DNA of 64,000 nucleotides from an uncultured Microscilla sp. (lineage in GTDB: Bacteria > Bacteroidota > Bacteroidia > Cytophagales > Microscillaceae), in NCBI RefSeq assembly GCF_947493425.1, contig NZ_CANLRP010000009.1, positions 27,204-91,203 of the forward strand, in the 5' to 3' direction. The translations under genes and the position numbers were made by a program. This document shows positions 26,601 to 35,047 of this stretch, piece after piece (the first letter of the stretch is position 1; each line of letters opens with the position of its first letter). Under the pieces are notes generated by a model. That model ran no database searches. It was not told the DNA's origin and was given only the letters and a program-made list of their open reading frames with translations.

Positions 26601-27245
26601 CATTTTTTTTAAAACCACCTCTCCGGCTGGTTCAATAGTACACAAACAAGCTTTGTACGCTGTACCCAAGTGCAACTCTTGCAAAAACCAACACGTTTTT
26701 GAGGCATCAGTCAGTTTTACTGGGTTTTGCAATGTGTCTATAGTGTCTAGTGACAAATACATTCCCCTACCATCTGCTTTCATAACACTTTCTTTTTTAG
26801 TCCATATTTCAAAAAAAGTGTGGAGCGTATTATCTTCCTTTATTTTTTGCCATTCCGGTTCCGTAAAATAACTTTCAAAATCATTCATTGTAATTGATCT
26901 CTGGTGTTCTACATCCAGCCCCAGTTTACTATCAAGCGTGGCTCCGCATGCGACCAGTTCGTGCGAGTGCGATATATTAAAGTAAAAAGGTTTGCCCGGA
27001 AGCACAGGTTTGCCATAAGTAGTCTTGGTGAGTTGAGAGAGCCTTTCGGGAGGAACACCAAAAAAAATCAATTGTTGCTGAAGCAAATATTTTCCTAGTG
27101 CGTGCACATACCTGTCTTTGTCAAACACATAGCGCATAATACCTTCGTGCAAGTTTTTGGGTAACTGTTGTAACAAATCTTCGAGCGAAAAACGAGCTTT
27201 TACCTGTGGAACATAAGCGTAGTATATATGTATGTAAGGTTTCAT
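26595..27245 (-). CDS. 4'-phosphopantetheinyl transferase (Sfp type)
   Basis: A 216-aa transferase that loads the phosphopantetheine arm of CoA onto carrier-domain serines. I start at the ATG at 27245 (MKPYIHIYYAYV); the open frame begins earlier at a TTG. Family motifs are KPYF-like GKPVLPGKPFYFNISHS (about 78-94), the magnesium-binding GLDVEH (about 109-114) and WTKKESVMKADGRGM (about 150-164). The two-domain length fits the Sfp/AcpT group that serves NRPS carriers. It faces the NRPS and SET genes and very probably activates Ser983 of the synthetase. The last codons run into a dispersed repeat. Confidence 0.9.
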   Translation of the reverse strand: MKPYIHIYYAYVPQVKARFSLEDLLQQLPKNLHEGIMRYVFDKDRYVHALGKYLLQQQLIFFGVPPERLSQLTKTTYGKPVLPGKPFYFNISHSHELVACGATLDSKLGLDVEHQRSITMNDFESYFTEPEWQKIKEDNTLHTFFEIWTKKESVMKADGRGMYLSLDTIDTLQNPVKLTDASKTCWFLQELHLGTAYKACLCTIEPAGEVVLKKMI

Positions 27246-27432
27246 AACAATGGTAGATCTAATAAAACTTAGAAACTGCAATGAGAAGCTTTCCGACTAA
27301 AAACCTATCAACAGATTATCAAATACCGGATTTTACTGTTAACATCGCAGATTAATTGTATAAATAACCACAAAAGCTTTGTGAGATGCAATTAGGATTT
27401 GAAAGAAGTAGTATCATAAAGAGGAGAGAGTT

Positions 27433-28593
27433 ATGCTAAGTTTTTGGGAACAACAATCATTTTTAGAATATGACTATATTATTGTAGGTAGTGGTATTGT
27501 AGGGTTATCAGCCGCTATTACACTCAAAGAAAATCACCCACAAGCCTCAGTGCTGGTGCTTGAGCAGGGCATCTTTCCTACAGGGGCAAGTACAAAAAAC
27601 GCAGGTTTTGGTTGCTTTGGCAGTGTAACCGAGTTACTAGCTGATATTGAAGTGATGGGTGAACGCGAGGTGTTGAAGCTGGTAGAGCAACGTTGGAGCG
27701 GTTTACAAAAATTGCAAAATAGGTTAGGAGCAGACGCTATAGGGCGTAAAAACTTTGGGGGAGCCGAATTATTGCTTAAAGGCGAAAAATATGAAGCTTT
27801 AAATGCCAATGCCCTAGAGAAAATTGAATATATAAATGATTTATTGTGCCCTTTGTTTGGCAATGAAAAGGTTTTTGAGAAATTACCCGATAGCAAGATC
27901 ACAGAATTAGGATTTGACACACACCAAGTAGCTCATCTTATATTTAATCCTTATGAATTTCAAATTCATACCGGAAACATGATGCGTTCATTATTGCAAT
28001 GTGCCACCCAAAAAGGAGTAGAAATAGTCAATGGATGTAAGGTAACTGCCATAGAAGATACTGGAGGTCAGGTAGAAATCAATACTTCTGGACACTTGTC
28101 ACAGCAGGAGGTCGTATTTACTGCCAGCAAAACTGCAGTATGTACCAACGCTTTTACTCAAAAGCTATTACCCGAGCTGGACATCAAACCGGGCAGAGGC
28201 ATTGTATTAGTAACAGCACCTGTTGCTAATCTCAAGTTTAAGGGTACTTATCACTTTGACCAAGGCTATTATTACTTCCGTAACTTCGGAAATCGGGTAA
28301 TCTTTGGGGGAGGACGTAACCTTGATTTTGAAGGTGAAGCCACTGCAAGCTTTGAACTGAACCAGCAGATAGCCAAGCATCTAAAAGAAAAATTAGGCAG
28401 TGTTATTTTACCACAACAAAACTTTGTAGTGGAGCATACCTGGGCAGGGATTATGGCTTTTGGGCAAAGTGGCAAGCGTCCCATTCTGAAAAATGTCTCA
28501 GAGAATATAGTTATAGGTACCCGTCTTAATGGCATGGGAGTAGCGTTGGGATCTACTATTGGGGGTGAGGTTGCCGCTAAACTAGAGCAATAA
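27433..28593 (+). CDS. FAD-dependent oxidoreductase of the DAO/DadA family
   Basis: A 386-aa flavoprotein. The N-terminal Rossmann motif is YIIVGSGIVGLSAAITL (about 15-31), followed by a FAD ribose contact near LEQG and an ASTKNAGFGCFG stretch typical of the glycine/D-amino-acid oxidase group. The C-terminal half has GRGIVLVTAP, the YYYFRNFGNRVIFGGGRN barrel segment and the final GTRLNGMGVALGSTIGG FAD contact. It likely oxidises an amino acid or a related amine in the cytosol with FAD as cofactor. The substrate is not readable. It stands alone. Confidence 0.85.
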   Translation: MLSFWEQQSFLEYDYIIVGSGIVGLSAAITLKENHPQASVLVLEQGIFPTGASTKNAGFGCFGSVTELLADIEVMGEREVLKLVEQRWSGLQKLQNRLGADAIGRKNFGGAELLLKGEKYEALNANALEKIEYINDLLCPLFGNEKVFEKLPDSKITELGFDTHQVAHLIFNPYEFQIHTGNMMRSLLQCATQKGVEIVNGCKVTAIEDTGGQVEINTSGHLSQQEVVFTASKTAVCTNAFTQKLLPELDIKPGRGIVLVTAPVANLKFKGTYHFDQGYYYFRNFGNRVIFGGGRNLDFEGEATASFELNQQIAKHLKEKLGSVILPQQNFVVEHTWAGIMAFGQSGKRPILKNVSENIVIGTRLNGMGVALGSTIGGEVAAKLEQ

Positions 28594-28823
28594 AAATACT
28601 AATATCAGGTAATTATTGGTTATCAGTAACTTAGTATACAGCGAGTGGGATTTTTTAGGAAAAAACGCAAACGTTTGTGAATAAAATAGTAGTTTTGCAA
28701 CAGTTCATTTGTAGCTACTAACGGATTTTTTTTAATAATGAGCCAGCAAGTGAACACTCGACTCCTGAATTATGTTCGAAGTATATAGACTTATATACTT
28801 TCAAATATTTAATACAAAATACT

Positions 28824-29030
28824 ATGACAGTTGTTTTAGCTATTGCTGTAATGATTTTATTTGCTGTGCTGATGAGTATTGGCTTGCTAATAAGAGGTAA
28901 AGAAATCAAAGGTACTTGTGCTTCACAAAACCCATTGTTGCTAAAAGATGGAGTAGAATGTGGCGTATGTGGAAAACCAGTGGGAGCTTGCGAAAATGAG
29001 ACAAAAGATGATCAGATAGCTACTGCCTGA
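28824..29030 (+). CDS. NqrM-like four-cysteine small membrane protein
   Basis: A 68-aa protein with one N-terminal membrane helix (about 2-23) and then a basic segment (RGKEIKG) and four cysteines at 32, 46, 49 and 56. This is the layout of NqrM (DUF539), which delivers iron to the Na+-translocating NADH:quinone reductase during assembly. The match is by plan and cysteine pattern, not by a long motif. No nqr genes are near. An imperfect hairpin (TTTTATGCA / TGCATAAAA, 29049-29073) follows. Confidence 0.6.
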   Translation: MTVVLAIAVMILFAVLMSIGLLIRGKEIKGTCASQNPLLLKDGVECGVCGKPVGACENETKDDQIATA

Positions 29031-29180
29031 TCAGCTAAATATAAGGAGTTTTATGCAAAGAAAATGCATAAAATTGCCAAAAGTTATGATACATTGAAAT
29101 GCTATGGAAGAGGGTGATTTTGAACAAATTAAAACATGATAATTCTTCCACAGCTATATTTATAATTCTAATTTTGTTTA

Positions 29181-30578
29181 ATGACACTCATCAAATCAAT
29201 TTCTGGTATTAGGGGTACCCTTGGCGGAAAACCTGGAGACACTTTAAGCCCGGTAGATGTAGTAAAATTTGCTGCTGCTTATGGTATCTGGTTAAAAGAA
29301 AACTCTGAAAACCATAAAGTGGTAATTGGTCGTGACGCTCGCCCATCGGGTGAAATGATCACAAAATTGGCAGCTTCTACCCTTCAGTCGCTTGGAATAG
29401 ATGTGGTTGACCTTGAATTGTCTACTACCCCCACCGTAGAAATGGCGGTAGTCATGGAAGAAGCCGGCGGAGGAATCGTTATTACTGCCAGCCATAACCC
29501 CATTCAATGGAACGCCCTCAAGTTGTTGAATCACAAAGGTGAGTTTATTTCGGCAGCTGATGGTGAAAAAATACTTGAAATTGCTGACGCAGAAGATTTT
29601 GAGTTTGTTGAAACTAAAAAGTTGGGAGACTACAGCGTAAACCGCGAATACATCCAAAAACATATTGAGGCGATACTGGAACTACCCCTTGTAGACAAAG
29701 CAGCCATTGAAGCTCGTAATTTTAGAATAGCTTTGGATTGTGTAAATTCTACTGGAGGTATAGCGGTGCCTATGTTGTTACACTCTTTGGGTGTAAAAGA
29801 AGTAAAAGGCTTGTATTGTGAGCCTAATGGCTTGTTTCCTCATAACCCTGAGCCTATTCCTGAAAACCTTAGGGATATTTCGAGAGAGGTAGAAAATGGT
29901 GATTATGACTTGGGTATTGTGGTAGACCCCGACGTAGACCGCTTGGCGCTCGTGTGTGAAGATGGCTCTATGTTTGGCGAAGAGTATACGCTGGTGGCCA
30001 TTTCAGACTATATACTGTCGCATAATCCAGGGGCTACTGTCTCTAACCTTTCTTCTACCAAAGCCCTCAAAGAACTGACCGAGAAAGTAGGACAAGAGTA
30101 CCATACATCGGCAGTAGGAGAGGTGAATGTAGTGACCAAAATGAAAGAAGTAGACGCAGTAATAGGGGGCGAAGGCAACGGAGGCATTATTTACCCTGAT
30201 TTGCACCACGGACGTGATGCTTTGGTAGGCATTGCCTTATTTTTGACTCATCTGGCAAAAAGCGAAAAGCCAGTATCTATGTTGAGAGCCAAATACCCTA
30301 AATACCAGATCTCAAAGAACAAAATATCTTTGACCCCCGAAATAGACACCTCGGCAATACTCAACGATATTCAGGAAAAATACAAAGCCCACGATGTGAT
30401 TACCATTGATGGAGTAAAAATAGAGTTTGAGTCGTCTTGGGTACATTTGCGTAAGTCCAATACCGAACCTATCATTCGTATTTATGCCGAAGCAGCTTCT
30501 ATGTCTACCGCTGATAATTTGGCAAACAAGATAATTGACGATATACGTGAAATTGTAACAGCAAAAGACAATTCATAA
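29181..30578 (+). CDS. glmM: phosphoglucosamine mutase
   Basis: A 465-aa phosphohexomutase that most likely converts glucosamine 6-phosphate to glucosamine 1-phosphate for peptidoglycan and LPS synthesis. Four family landmarks are intact: SGIRGTLGGKPGD at the start, the phosphoserine loop ITASHNPIQWNA (about 100-111), the metal loop DPDVDRLALV (about 249-258) and the sugar-phosphate loop RKSNTEPIIRIYAE (about 431-444). The sugar-recognition loop is GEGNGG. The length and IRGT start fit GlmM-like enzymes of Bacteroidota, though phosphomannomutase activity cannot be ruled out by eye. A terminator follows. Confidence 0.88.
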   Translation: MTLIKSISGIRGTLGGKPGDTLSPVDVVKFAAAYGIWLKENSENHKVVIGRDARPSGEMITKLAASTLQSLGIDVVDLELSTTPTVEMAVVMEEAGGGIVITASHNPIQWNALKLLNHKGEFISAADGEKILEIADAEDFEFVETKKLGDYSVNREYIQKHIEAILELPLVDKAAIEARNFRIALDCVNSTGGIAVPMLLHSLGVKEVKGLYCEPNGLFPHNPEPIPENLRDISREVENGDYDLGIVVDPDVDRLALVCEDGSMFGEEYTLVAISDYILSHNPGATVSNLSSTKALKELTEKVGQEYHTSAVGEVNVVTKMKEVDAVIGGEGNGGIIYPDLHHGRDALVGIALFLTHLAKSEKPVSMLRAKYPKYQISKNKISLTPEIDTSAILNDIQEKYKAHDVITIDGVKIEFESSWVHLRKSNTEPIIRIYAEAASMSTADNLANKIIDDIREIVTAKDNS

Positions 30579-30610
30579 TTGCGATAAATACAGTTTACAC
30601 AAAATATTTA

Positions 30611-30644
30611 TTACCCAACTTGTAAAGGTTGGGTAATTTTTTTT
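30611..30644 (+). terminator. Rho-independent terminator after glmM
   Basis: TTACCCAAC (30611-30619) pairs with GTTGGGTAA (30628-30636) and is followed by eight T residues. Confidence 0.88.
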
Positions 30645-30656
30645 ACCTTTTTTTTC

Positions 30657-30688
30657 TTGAAATCATCCAAAAAATATCCGTAATTTTG
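30657..30688 (+). promoter_or_regulatory. Bacteroidota-type promoter ahead of cysteine desulfurase
   Basis: TTG at 30657-30659 and TAATTTTG at 30681-30688, 21 bases apart, fit TTG / TAnnTTTG. The leader to the ATG at 30795 is about 100 bases. Confidence 0.55.
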
Positions 30689-30794
30689 AAAAAAAAGGTT
30701 ATTGGAAATAAAAATAGTATAAAATAACCTATGAAGGAACTCCTCCTTCATAAAGAACTGCTTACAGCATTTAAGGAAAGATATATTTTTTGTT

Positions 30795-31943
30795 ATGAGT
30801 ATGAGCGTTTATTTTGACAATGCCGCAACTACCCCATTGGCTCCTGAAGTATTGGATGCTATGGTGCCCTACATGAAAGAACACTTTGGCAACCCCTCGT
30901 CTATACATTCGCATGGGCGCAAAACTAAATCTGCCATTGAGAAAGCAAGAAAAAAAGTGGCTGATTTACTGAATACTTCTCCTTCTGAAATATTTTTTAC
31001 TTCTGGTGGCACCGAAGCCGACAATTTTGCCATTAAGCGTAGTATAGATACATTTAATCTTACACACGCCATTAGTTCTCCACTAGAGCATCATGCTGTC
31101 TTGCATACCTTGGAACACTTGCAAAAGATAGGTAAAATTAAGCTCAGTATGGTTAACACTGATGGTAAAGGAAATATTGATTATGACCACCTACGCGAGC
31201 TTTTACAAGGCAATAGCCGTAGCTTGGTATCGCTGATGCATGGCAACAATGAAGTAGGCAACTTGACCGATATGAAGCGTATTGGTGAGTTATGCAAAGA
31301 GTATCAGGCATTGTATCATTCAGATACGGTGCAAACAATGGGACACTATGTACATGATTTACAACAGTTGAATGTTGACTTTGTAGTAGGGTCAGCCCAT
31401 AAGTTTCACGGACCTAAAGGGGTGGGCTTTTTGTATGTAAACGCTGATGCCAAGATTAAACCTATGATATATGGGGGAGCTCAAGAGCGTAATATGCGAG
31501 GTGGTACCGAAAACCTTTATGGAATTATTGGTTTGGCAAAAGCGCTTGAACTTGCTTATGAAGAAATGAACGAACATCGGGCAGCCATTGAGCAGGTTAA
31601 ATCATATATGATTGAGCAGTTGAAACAGAAAATTGCTGGAGTTGGTTTTAATGGCGAAAGTGGCGATCTTGACAAAAGCTTGTATACTGTTTTAAATGTA
31701 TGTTTGCCGCCTACCGACAATGCTGACATGTTATTGTTTAATCTGGACATTCATCAAATTTCTGCCTCTGGTGGCAGTGCCTGTTCTAGTGGTTCAGACG
31801 TAGGCTCCCATGTATTGAGGGCTTTGGACAGACCCAAAGACCGCGGAGCAGTGCGTTTTTCATTTAGTCGCTATAATACCAAGGAAGAAGTAGACTATGT
31901 AGTAGAAAAACTTGCCGAAATGTATACTGTAACTACTAAATAG
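30795..31943 (+). CDS. cysteine desulfurase (NifS/IscS family)
   Basis: A 382-aa PLP enzyme that removes sulfur from cysteine to supply Fe-S cluster and thiolation pathways. The start YFDNAATTPLAPEVLDAM is typical; the PLP lysine is Lys203 in SAHKFHGPKG, and the sulfur-carrying Cys330 sits in SGGSACSSGSDVGSHVL. The active loop length matches group I (IscS/NifS) rather than SufS. No iscU, iscA or suf genes are adjacent, so it may act as a general sulfur donor. ATG codons occur at residues 1 and 3. A terminator follows directly. Confidence 0.92.
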   Translation: MSMSVYFDNAATTPLAPEVLDAMVPYMKEHFGNPSSIHSHGRKTKSAIEKARKKVADLLNTSPSEIFFTSGGTEADNFAIKRSIDTFNLTHAISSPLEHHAVLHTLEHLQKIGKIKLSMVNTDGKGNIDYDHLRELLQGNSRSLVSLMHGNNEVGNLTDMKRIGELCKEYQALYHSDTVQTMGHYVHDLQQLNVDFVVGSAHKFHGPKGVGFLYVNADAKIKPMIYGGAQERNMRGGTENLYGIIGLAKALELAYEEMNEHRAAIEQVKSYMIEQLKQKIAGVGFNGESGDLDKSLYTVLNVCLPPTDNADMLLFNLDIHQISASGGSACSSGSDVGSHVLRALDRPKDRGAVRFSFSRYNTKEEVDYVVEKLAEMYTVTTK

Positions 31944-31966
31944 TAGCATATTGCGATCTACATACG

Positions 31967-32012
31967 AATAGGCTTTATCAATGAGACAACTTTGGTAAAG
32001 CCTATTATTTTT
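31967..32012 (+). terminator. Rho-independent terminator after cysteine desulfurase
   Basis: AATAGGCTTTA (31967-31977) pairs with TAAAGCCTATT (31996-32006), followed by ATTTTTT. Confidence 0.8.
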
Positions 32013-32047
32013 TGCCAATTATTTAATAACTCTTTGACAATACCCTT

Positions 32048-32518
32048 GTGAAAAATTTCATTTATACCTGTATAGTAGTTTTGATAGTGGCCTGTTCTAA
32101 CAAAAAAGAAATACCTAAAGACATTATTCCTAAAGAAAAAATGGTGAATATGTTGGTAGATATTCACCTCGAAGAGTCAAAAATAGATGCATCCCGGTAT
32201 TTGTTACGTGACTCGGCACAGGTAGCTTATTTCAAAGCACAAGTGGGTATATTTAAAAAGTATAAAACAGACAGTACCCATTACTACAAAAGCTATGACT
32301 ACTACTTTGAAAACATGAACCACATGAAAGACATCTACACAGAAGTAGCCGAAAAAATGAAAGCAATGAGTGATAGTGTAGCCAATACTTTGAAAGACTC
32401 AAGTAGTAACAAGAAAAAAGACAAGCCCAAGAAAAAGACTCCAAAGGTAGCCAAACCTATGATAGAGGTGAAAATGATACCAGACAAACCAAAAGCCAAT
32501 GCAGACAAAAAGAAATAA
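32048..32518 (+). CDS. DUF4296 lipoprotein
   Basis: A 156-aa exported protein starting at GTG. A short signal with lipobox VACS (Cys16) marks it as a lipoprotein. The family signature is clear: IPKDIIPKEKMVNMLVDIHL, then the helical YFKAQVGIFKKYKTDSTHYY and SYDYYFENMNHMKDIY segments of DUF4296, which is restricted to Bacteroidota. The C-terminal 40 residues are a Lys/Pro-rich tail. No function has been assigned to the family; a cell-envelope role is likely from export alone. Confidence 0.82.
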   Translation: MKNFIYTCIVVLIVACSNKKEIPKDIIPKEKMVNMLVDIHLEESKIDASRYLLRDSAQVAYFKAQVGIFKKYKTDSTHYYKSYDYYFENMNHMKDIYTEVAEKMKAMSDSVANTLKDSSSNKKKDKPKKKTPKVAKPMIEVKMIPDKPKANADKKK

Positions 32519-32523
32519 TGAAA

Positions 32524-32548
32524 AAGACCAAGTGATAAGCTTGGTCTT
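32524..32548. terminator. shared hairpin between DUF4296 and thrC
   Basis: AAGACCAAG (32524-32532) pairs with CTTGGTCTT (32540-32548) between two convergent genes. T tails are short in both directions. Confidence 0.7.
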
Positions 32549-32557
32549 AGGTTGATT

Positions 32558-33895
32558 TTATGCTTCTACAAACGCTTTCATCAAGTATGCTTTAAACTCC
32601 TCAAAGCTGTTAGACATTGTCAGGTTTTTATTGGGGTTATCCATTACTTCCTGCAATTTTTCGGGTATGGGCAACTTCTGGTCAATGGCTTGTTCTACTA
32701 CCTCCAGAAATTTAGCGGGGTGGGCAGTAGACAAAAACACACCTACTATATCATCTCCTTTGTTGGCAAGATACTCTTGAGTAGCACGATAGCCAATGGC
32801 ACTATGAGGGTCTAGCACATATTGGCTATGCGCAAATACCTTTCTGATGGTTTCTTTGGTTTCCTCATCGCTGTAATACTTTCCGGTAATTTTCCCCTCA
32901 AATGCTTGATAATCATCACCTAACCACTCTTTGATCCGGACAAAATTACTTGGGTTGCCCACATCCATCGCGTTAGAAATGGTAGCAAATGACGGGTGAG
33001 GAGTAAACTCGCCACTTTGCAAAAACTGAGGAAATACATTGTTCTTATTAGTTGCTGAAACAAAGCTGTGTATGGGCAAACCCATTTGCTGAGCAAGTAA
33101 GCCTCCACACAGATTGCCTAAGTTGCCACTAGGTACAGTAAATACTAGTTTTTTGCCCAAATGCTTGAGTTGTGCATAAGCATAAAAATAATAAAATGAT
33201 TGAGGTATTAATCGGCTGATGTTGATAGAGTTAGCCGATGATAGTGGTAGTTGGCTTCTAAGCTCATCATTGAGAAAAGCTTGCTTGACTAGTTTCTGAC
33301 AATCGTCGAAAGTACCATCAATGGCAATCGCGGTCACGTTTTCGCCCAGCGTGCTAAACTGCTTTTCCTGAATAGGGCTCACCTTGCCCGCTGGGTAAAG
33401 TACCACCACCTTGATACCAGGTACTTGATAAAAGCCCTGGGCTACCGCTCCGCCAGTATCGCCCGAAGTGGCTACCAAAATATGAATATCCTGTGTTTGA
33501 GTAGCTGAAGCATCAGCGGCTTGTTTGGTTTGCCAATAGCCCATCAGTTGTGCCATAAAACGTGCCCCAAAATCTTTGAAGGCAAGCGTAGGTCCGTGAA
33601 AAAGCTCTTGTACATATACCCGCTCGTCTAACTTCTTGACAGGAGCGTCAAAATTGATTGCTGTGCGTACACAACGCTCAAGGTCAGCTTCAGGTATTTC
33701 ATCGCCTAACAGGGCTTTGCTTACCTCAATGGCTATTTCTGGCAAAGACAACGATTCGATGTTGTCGAAAAAACCAGTAGGCAGGGTGGGCACCTGCTTG
33801 GGTACATATAAACCATTATCGGGCGGAAGCCCCTGAAAGATCGCTTGTTGAAAGCTTACTTCCTTGCTTTGTTTTTGAGTACTATATAATTGCAT
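32558..33895 (-). CDS. thrC: threonine synthase
   Basis: A 445-aa PLP enzyme, last step of threonine synthesis: O-phosphohomoserine to threonine. I start at the ATG at 33895 (MQLYSTQKQSKEVSFQQAIF), the usual N-terminus; the upstream frame extension is non-homologous. The PLP lysine lies in GPTLAFKDFGARFMAQLM (about 99-116); the phosphate loop is SGNLGNLCGG, and a SGDTGGAVAQGF motif is present. It is the third gene of a minus-strand thrA-thrB-thrC set, but 215 bases separate it from thrB, more than elsewhere in the operon. Confidence 0.93.
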   Translation of the reverse strand: MQLYSTQKQSKEVSFQQAIFQGLPPDNGLYVPKQVPTLPTGFFDNIESLSLPEIAIEVSKALLGDEIPEADLERCVRTAINFDAPVKKLDERVYVQELFHGPTLAFKDFGARFMAQLMGYWQTKQAADASATQTQDIHILVATSGDTGGAVAQGFYQVPGIKVVVLYPAGKVSPIQEKQFSTLGENVTAIAIDGTFDDCQKLVKQAFLNDELRSQLPLSSANSINISRLIPQSFYYFYAYAQLKHLGKKLVFTVPSGNLGNLCGGLLAQQMGLPIHSFVSATNKNNVFPQFLQSGEFTPHPSFATISNAMDVGNPSNFVRIKEWLGDDYQAFEGKITGKYYSDEETKETIRKVFAHSQYVLDPHSAIGYRATQEYLANKGDDIVGVFLSTAHPAKFLEVVEQAIDQKLPIPEKLQEVMDNPNKNLTMSNSFEEFKAYLMKAFVEA

Positions 33896-34110
33896 TTTTG
33901 AAAATTCTTTGAGGTGAAAAAAGCTATAAGAGATGAGCAACAAGCCACAAGTCTTTATCTGTGGCTTTTAAACTAACAATTAATGAATCGAGCTTGCGAA
34001 CTCAACGAAGTTAATTTATTAGCTACCTTCAAAACAGGGTACACACCGATATTCATCGGTATCTAAGGACTTTTGACTTGTCGCTTGCCTCTACTGGGAC
34101 TTTTAATTTG
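33896..34110. other. spacer between thrB and thrC with small hairpins
   Basis: It holds AAGCCACA / TGTGGCTT (33942-33967), ACCGAT / ATCGGT (34045-34060) and two 20-base near-repeats starting GGACTTTT at 34067 and 34097. No open frame. A processing site or internal promoter for thrC is possible. Confidence 0.4.
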
Positions 34111-35043
34111 TTACTTAATTACTATTGGACCGTTTTGATTAATTACCGAAGTATAGGTTTCGCTTGTGACTCCCATATCAGCAAAAATCTTTGCCTGAAT
34201 ATGGGCTATTTCAAGTGCTATCTCTTTATGCTGGCAAAGCGAAAAAATAGAAGGCCCTGATCCTGAAATACCACAACCCAACGCTCCGGCTTTGAGCGAA
34301 GCCGCTTTTATTTCGCCAAAAGAAGGAATCAATAATGAACGCACGGGTTCTATCACGACATCCTGCAGCGAGCGACTAATCAGTCCATAGTCTTTGCGGT
34401 ACAAGCCTGCAATTAAGCCTGCTACATTTCCCCATTGTGTCACTGCATCGGTCAAAGGAATGTCCTTTTTCAAAATCTGTCGGGCATCCTTGGTAGCCAC
34501 CTCTATTTGTGGGTGTATCACAGTACAATACAAACTTTCTGGGGTATCTATAGGAACAATGTCTAACGGAGCATAACTTCTGATGAGCACAAAACCACCC
34601 ATAAGGGCAGGAGCCACATTGTCGGCGTGAGCAGCTCCACAGGCAAGCCGTTCCCCTTCCATAGCAAAAGGAACCAGTTCGGCGGAGGTAAACGGTTTGT
34701 CCAAGAGTTCGTTCATGGCAAAAGCTCCTGCAGCTGAACTTGCCGCACTAGAGCCCAATCCACTGCCTAAAGGCATTTTTTTGTGAAGCCAAACTTTGGC
34801 ACCCCCTTCATAATCAGTTTTTTTGATCAACTGTTGCATAGCCACGCCAGCGGTGTTTGAGGCAGTATCAGTAGGCAGTTTACCGCCGTCTCCAGTAATT
34901 GCCACAATCTCTACTCCCGGTTCGTCCTTTAGCTCTACTACTACTTCATCGCCAGGGCTGTCAATGGCAAAGCCCAATACATCGTAGCCACAGGCTACAT
35001 TGGCCACCGTAGCCGGAGCAAATACTTTGATTTTCTTTCCCAT
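34111..35043 (-). CDS. thrB: homoserine kinase
   Basis: A 310-aa GHMP-family kinase that phosphorylates homoserine. The ATP loop is PLGSGLGSSAASS (91-103), the N-terminal APATVANVACGYDVLGFAI is diagnostic for ThrB, and the C-terminal GCGISGSGPSIFSLC is the third GHMP motif. I start at the ATG at 35043; a GTG one codon earlier is possible. The start lies 4 bases after the thrA stop, so translation is probably coupled. Confidence 0.94.
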   Translation of the reverse strand: MGKKIKVFAPATVANVACGYDVLGFAIDSPGDEVVVELKDEPGVEIVAITGDGGKLPTDTASNTAGVAMQQLIKKTDYEGGAKVWLHKKMPLGSGLGSSAASSAAGAFAMNELLDKPFTSAELVPFAMEGERLACGAAHADNVAPALMGGFVLIRSYAPLDIVPIDTPESLYCTVIHPQIEVATKDARQILKKDIPLTDAVTQWGNVAGLIAGLYRKDYGLISRSLQDVVIEPVRSLLIPSFGEIKAASLKAGALGCGISGSGPSIFSLCQHKEIALEIAHIQAKIFADMGVTSETYTSVINQNGPIVIK

Positions 35044-35047
35044 CACC

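Noticed and set aside
32552..32815. 87-aa frame on the plus strand opposite thrC
   Set aside because: It lies fully inside the conserved thrC coding sequence and has no recognisable motif; it is a shadow frame.
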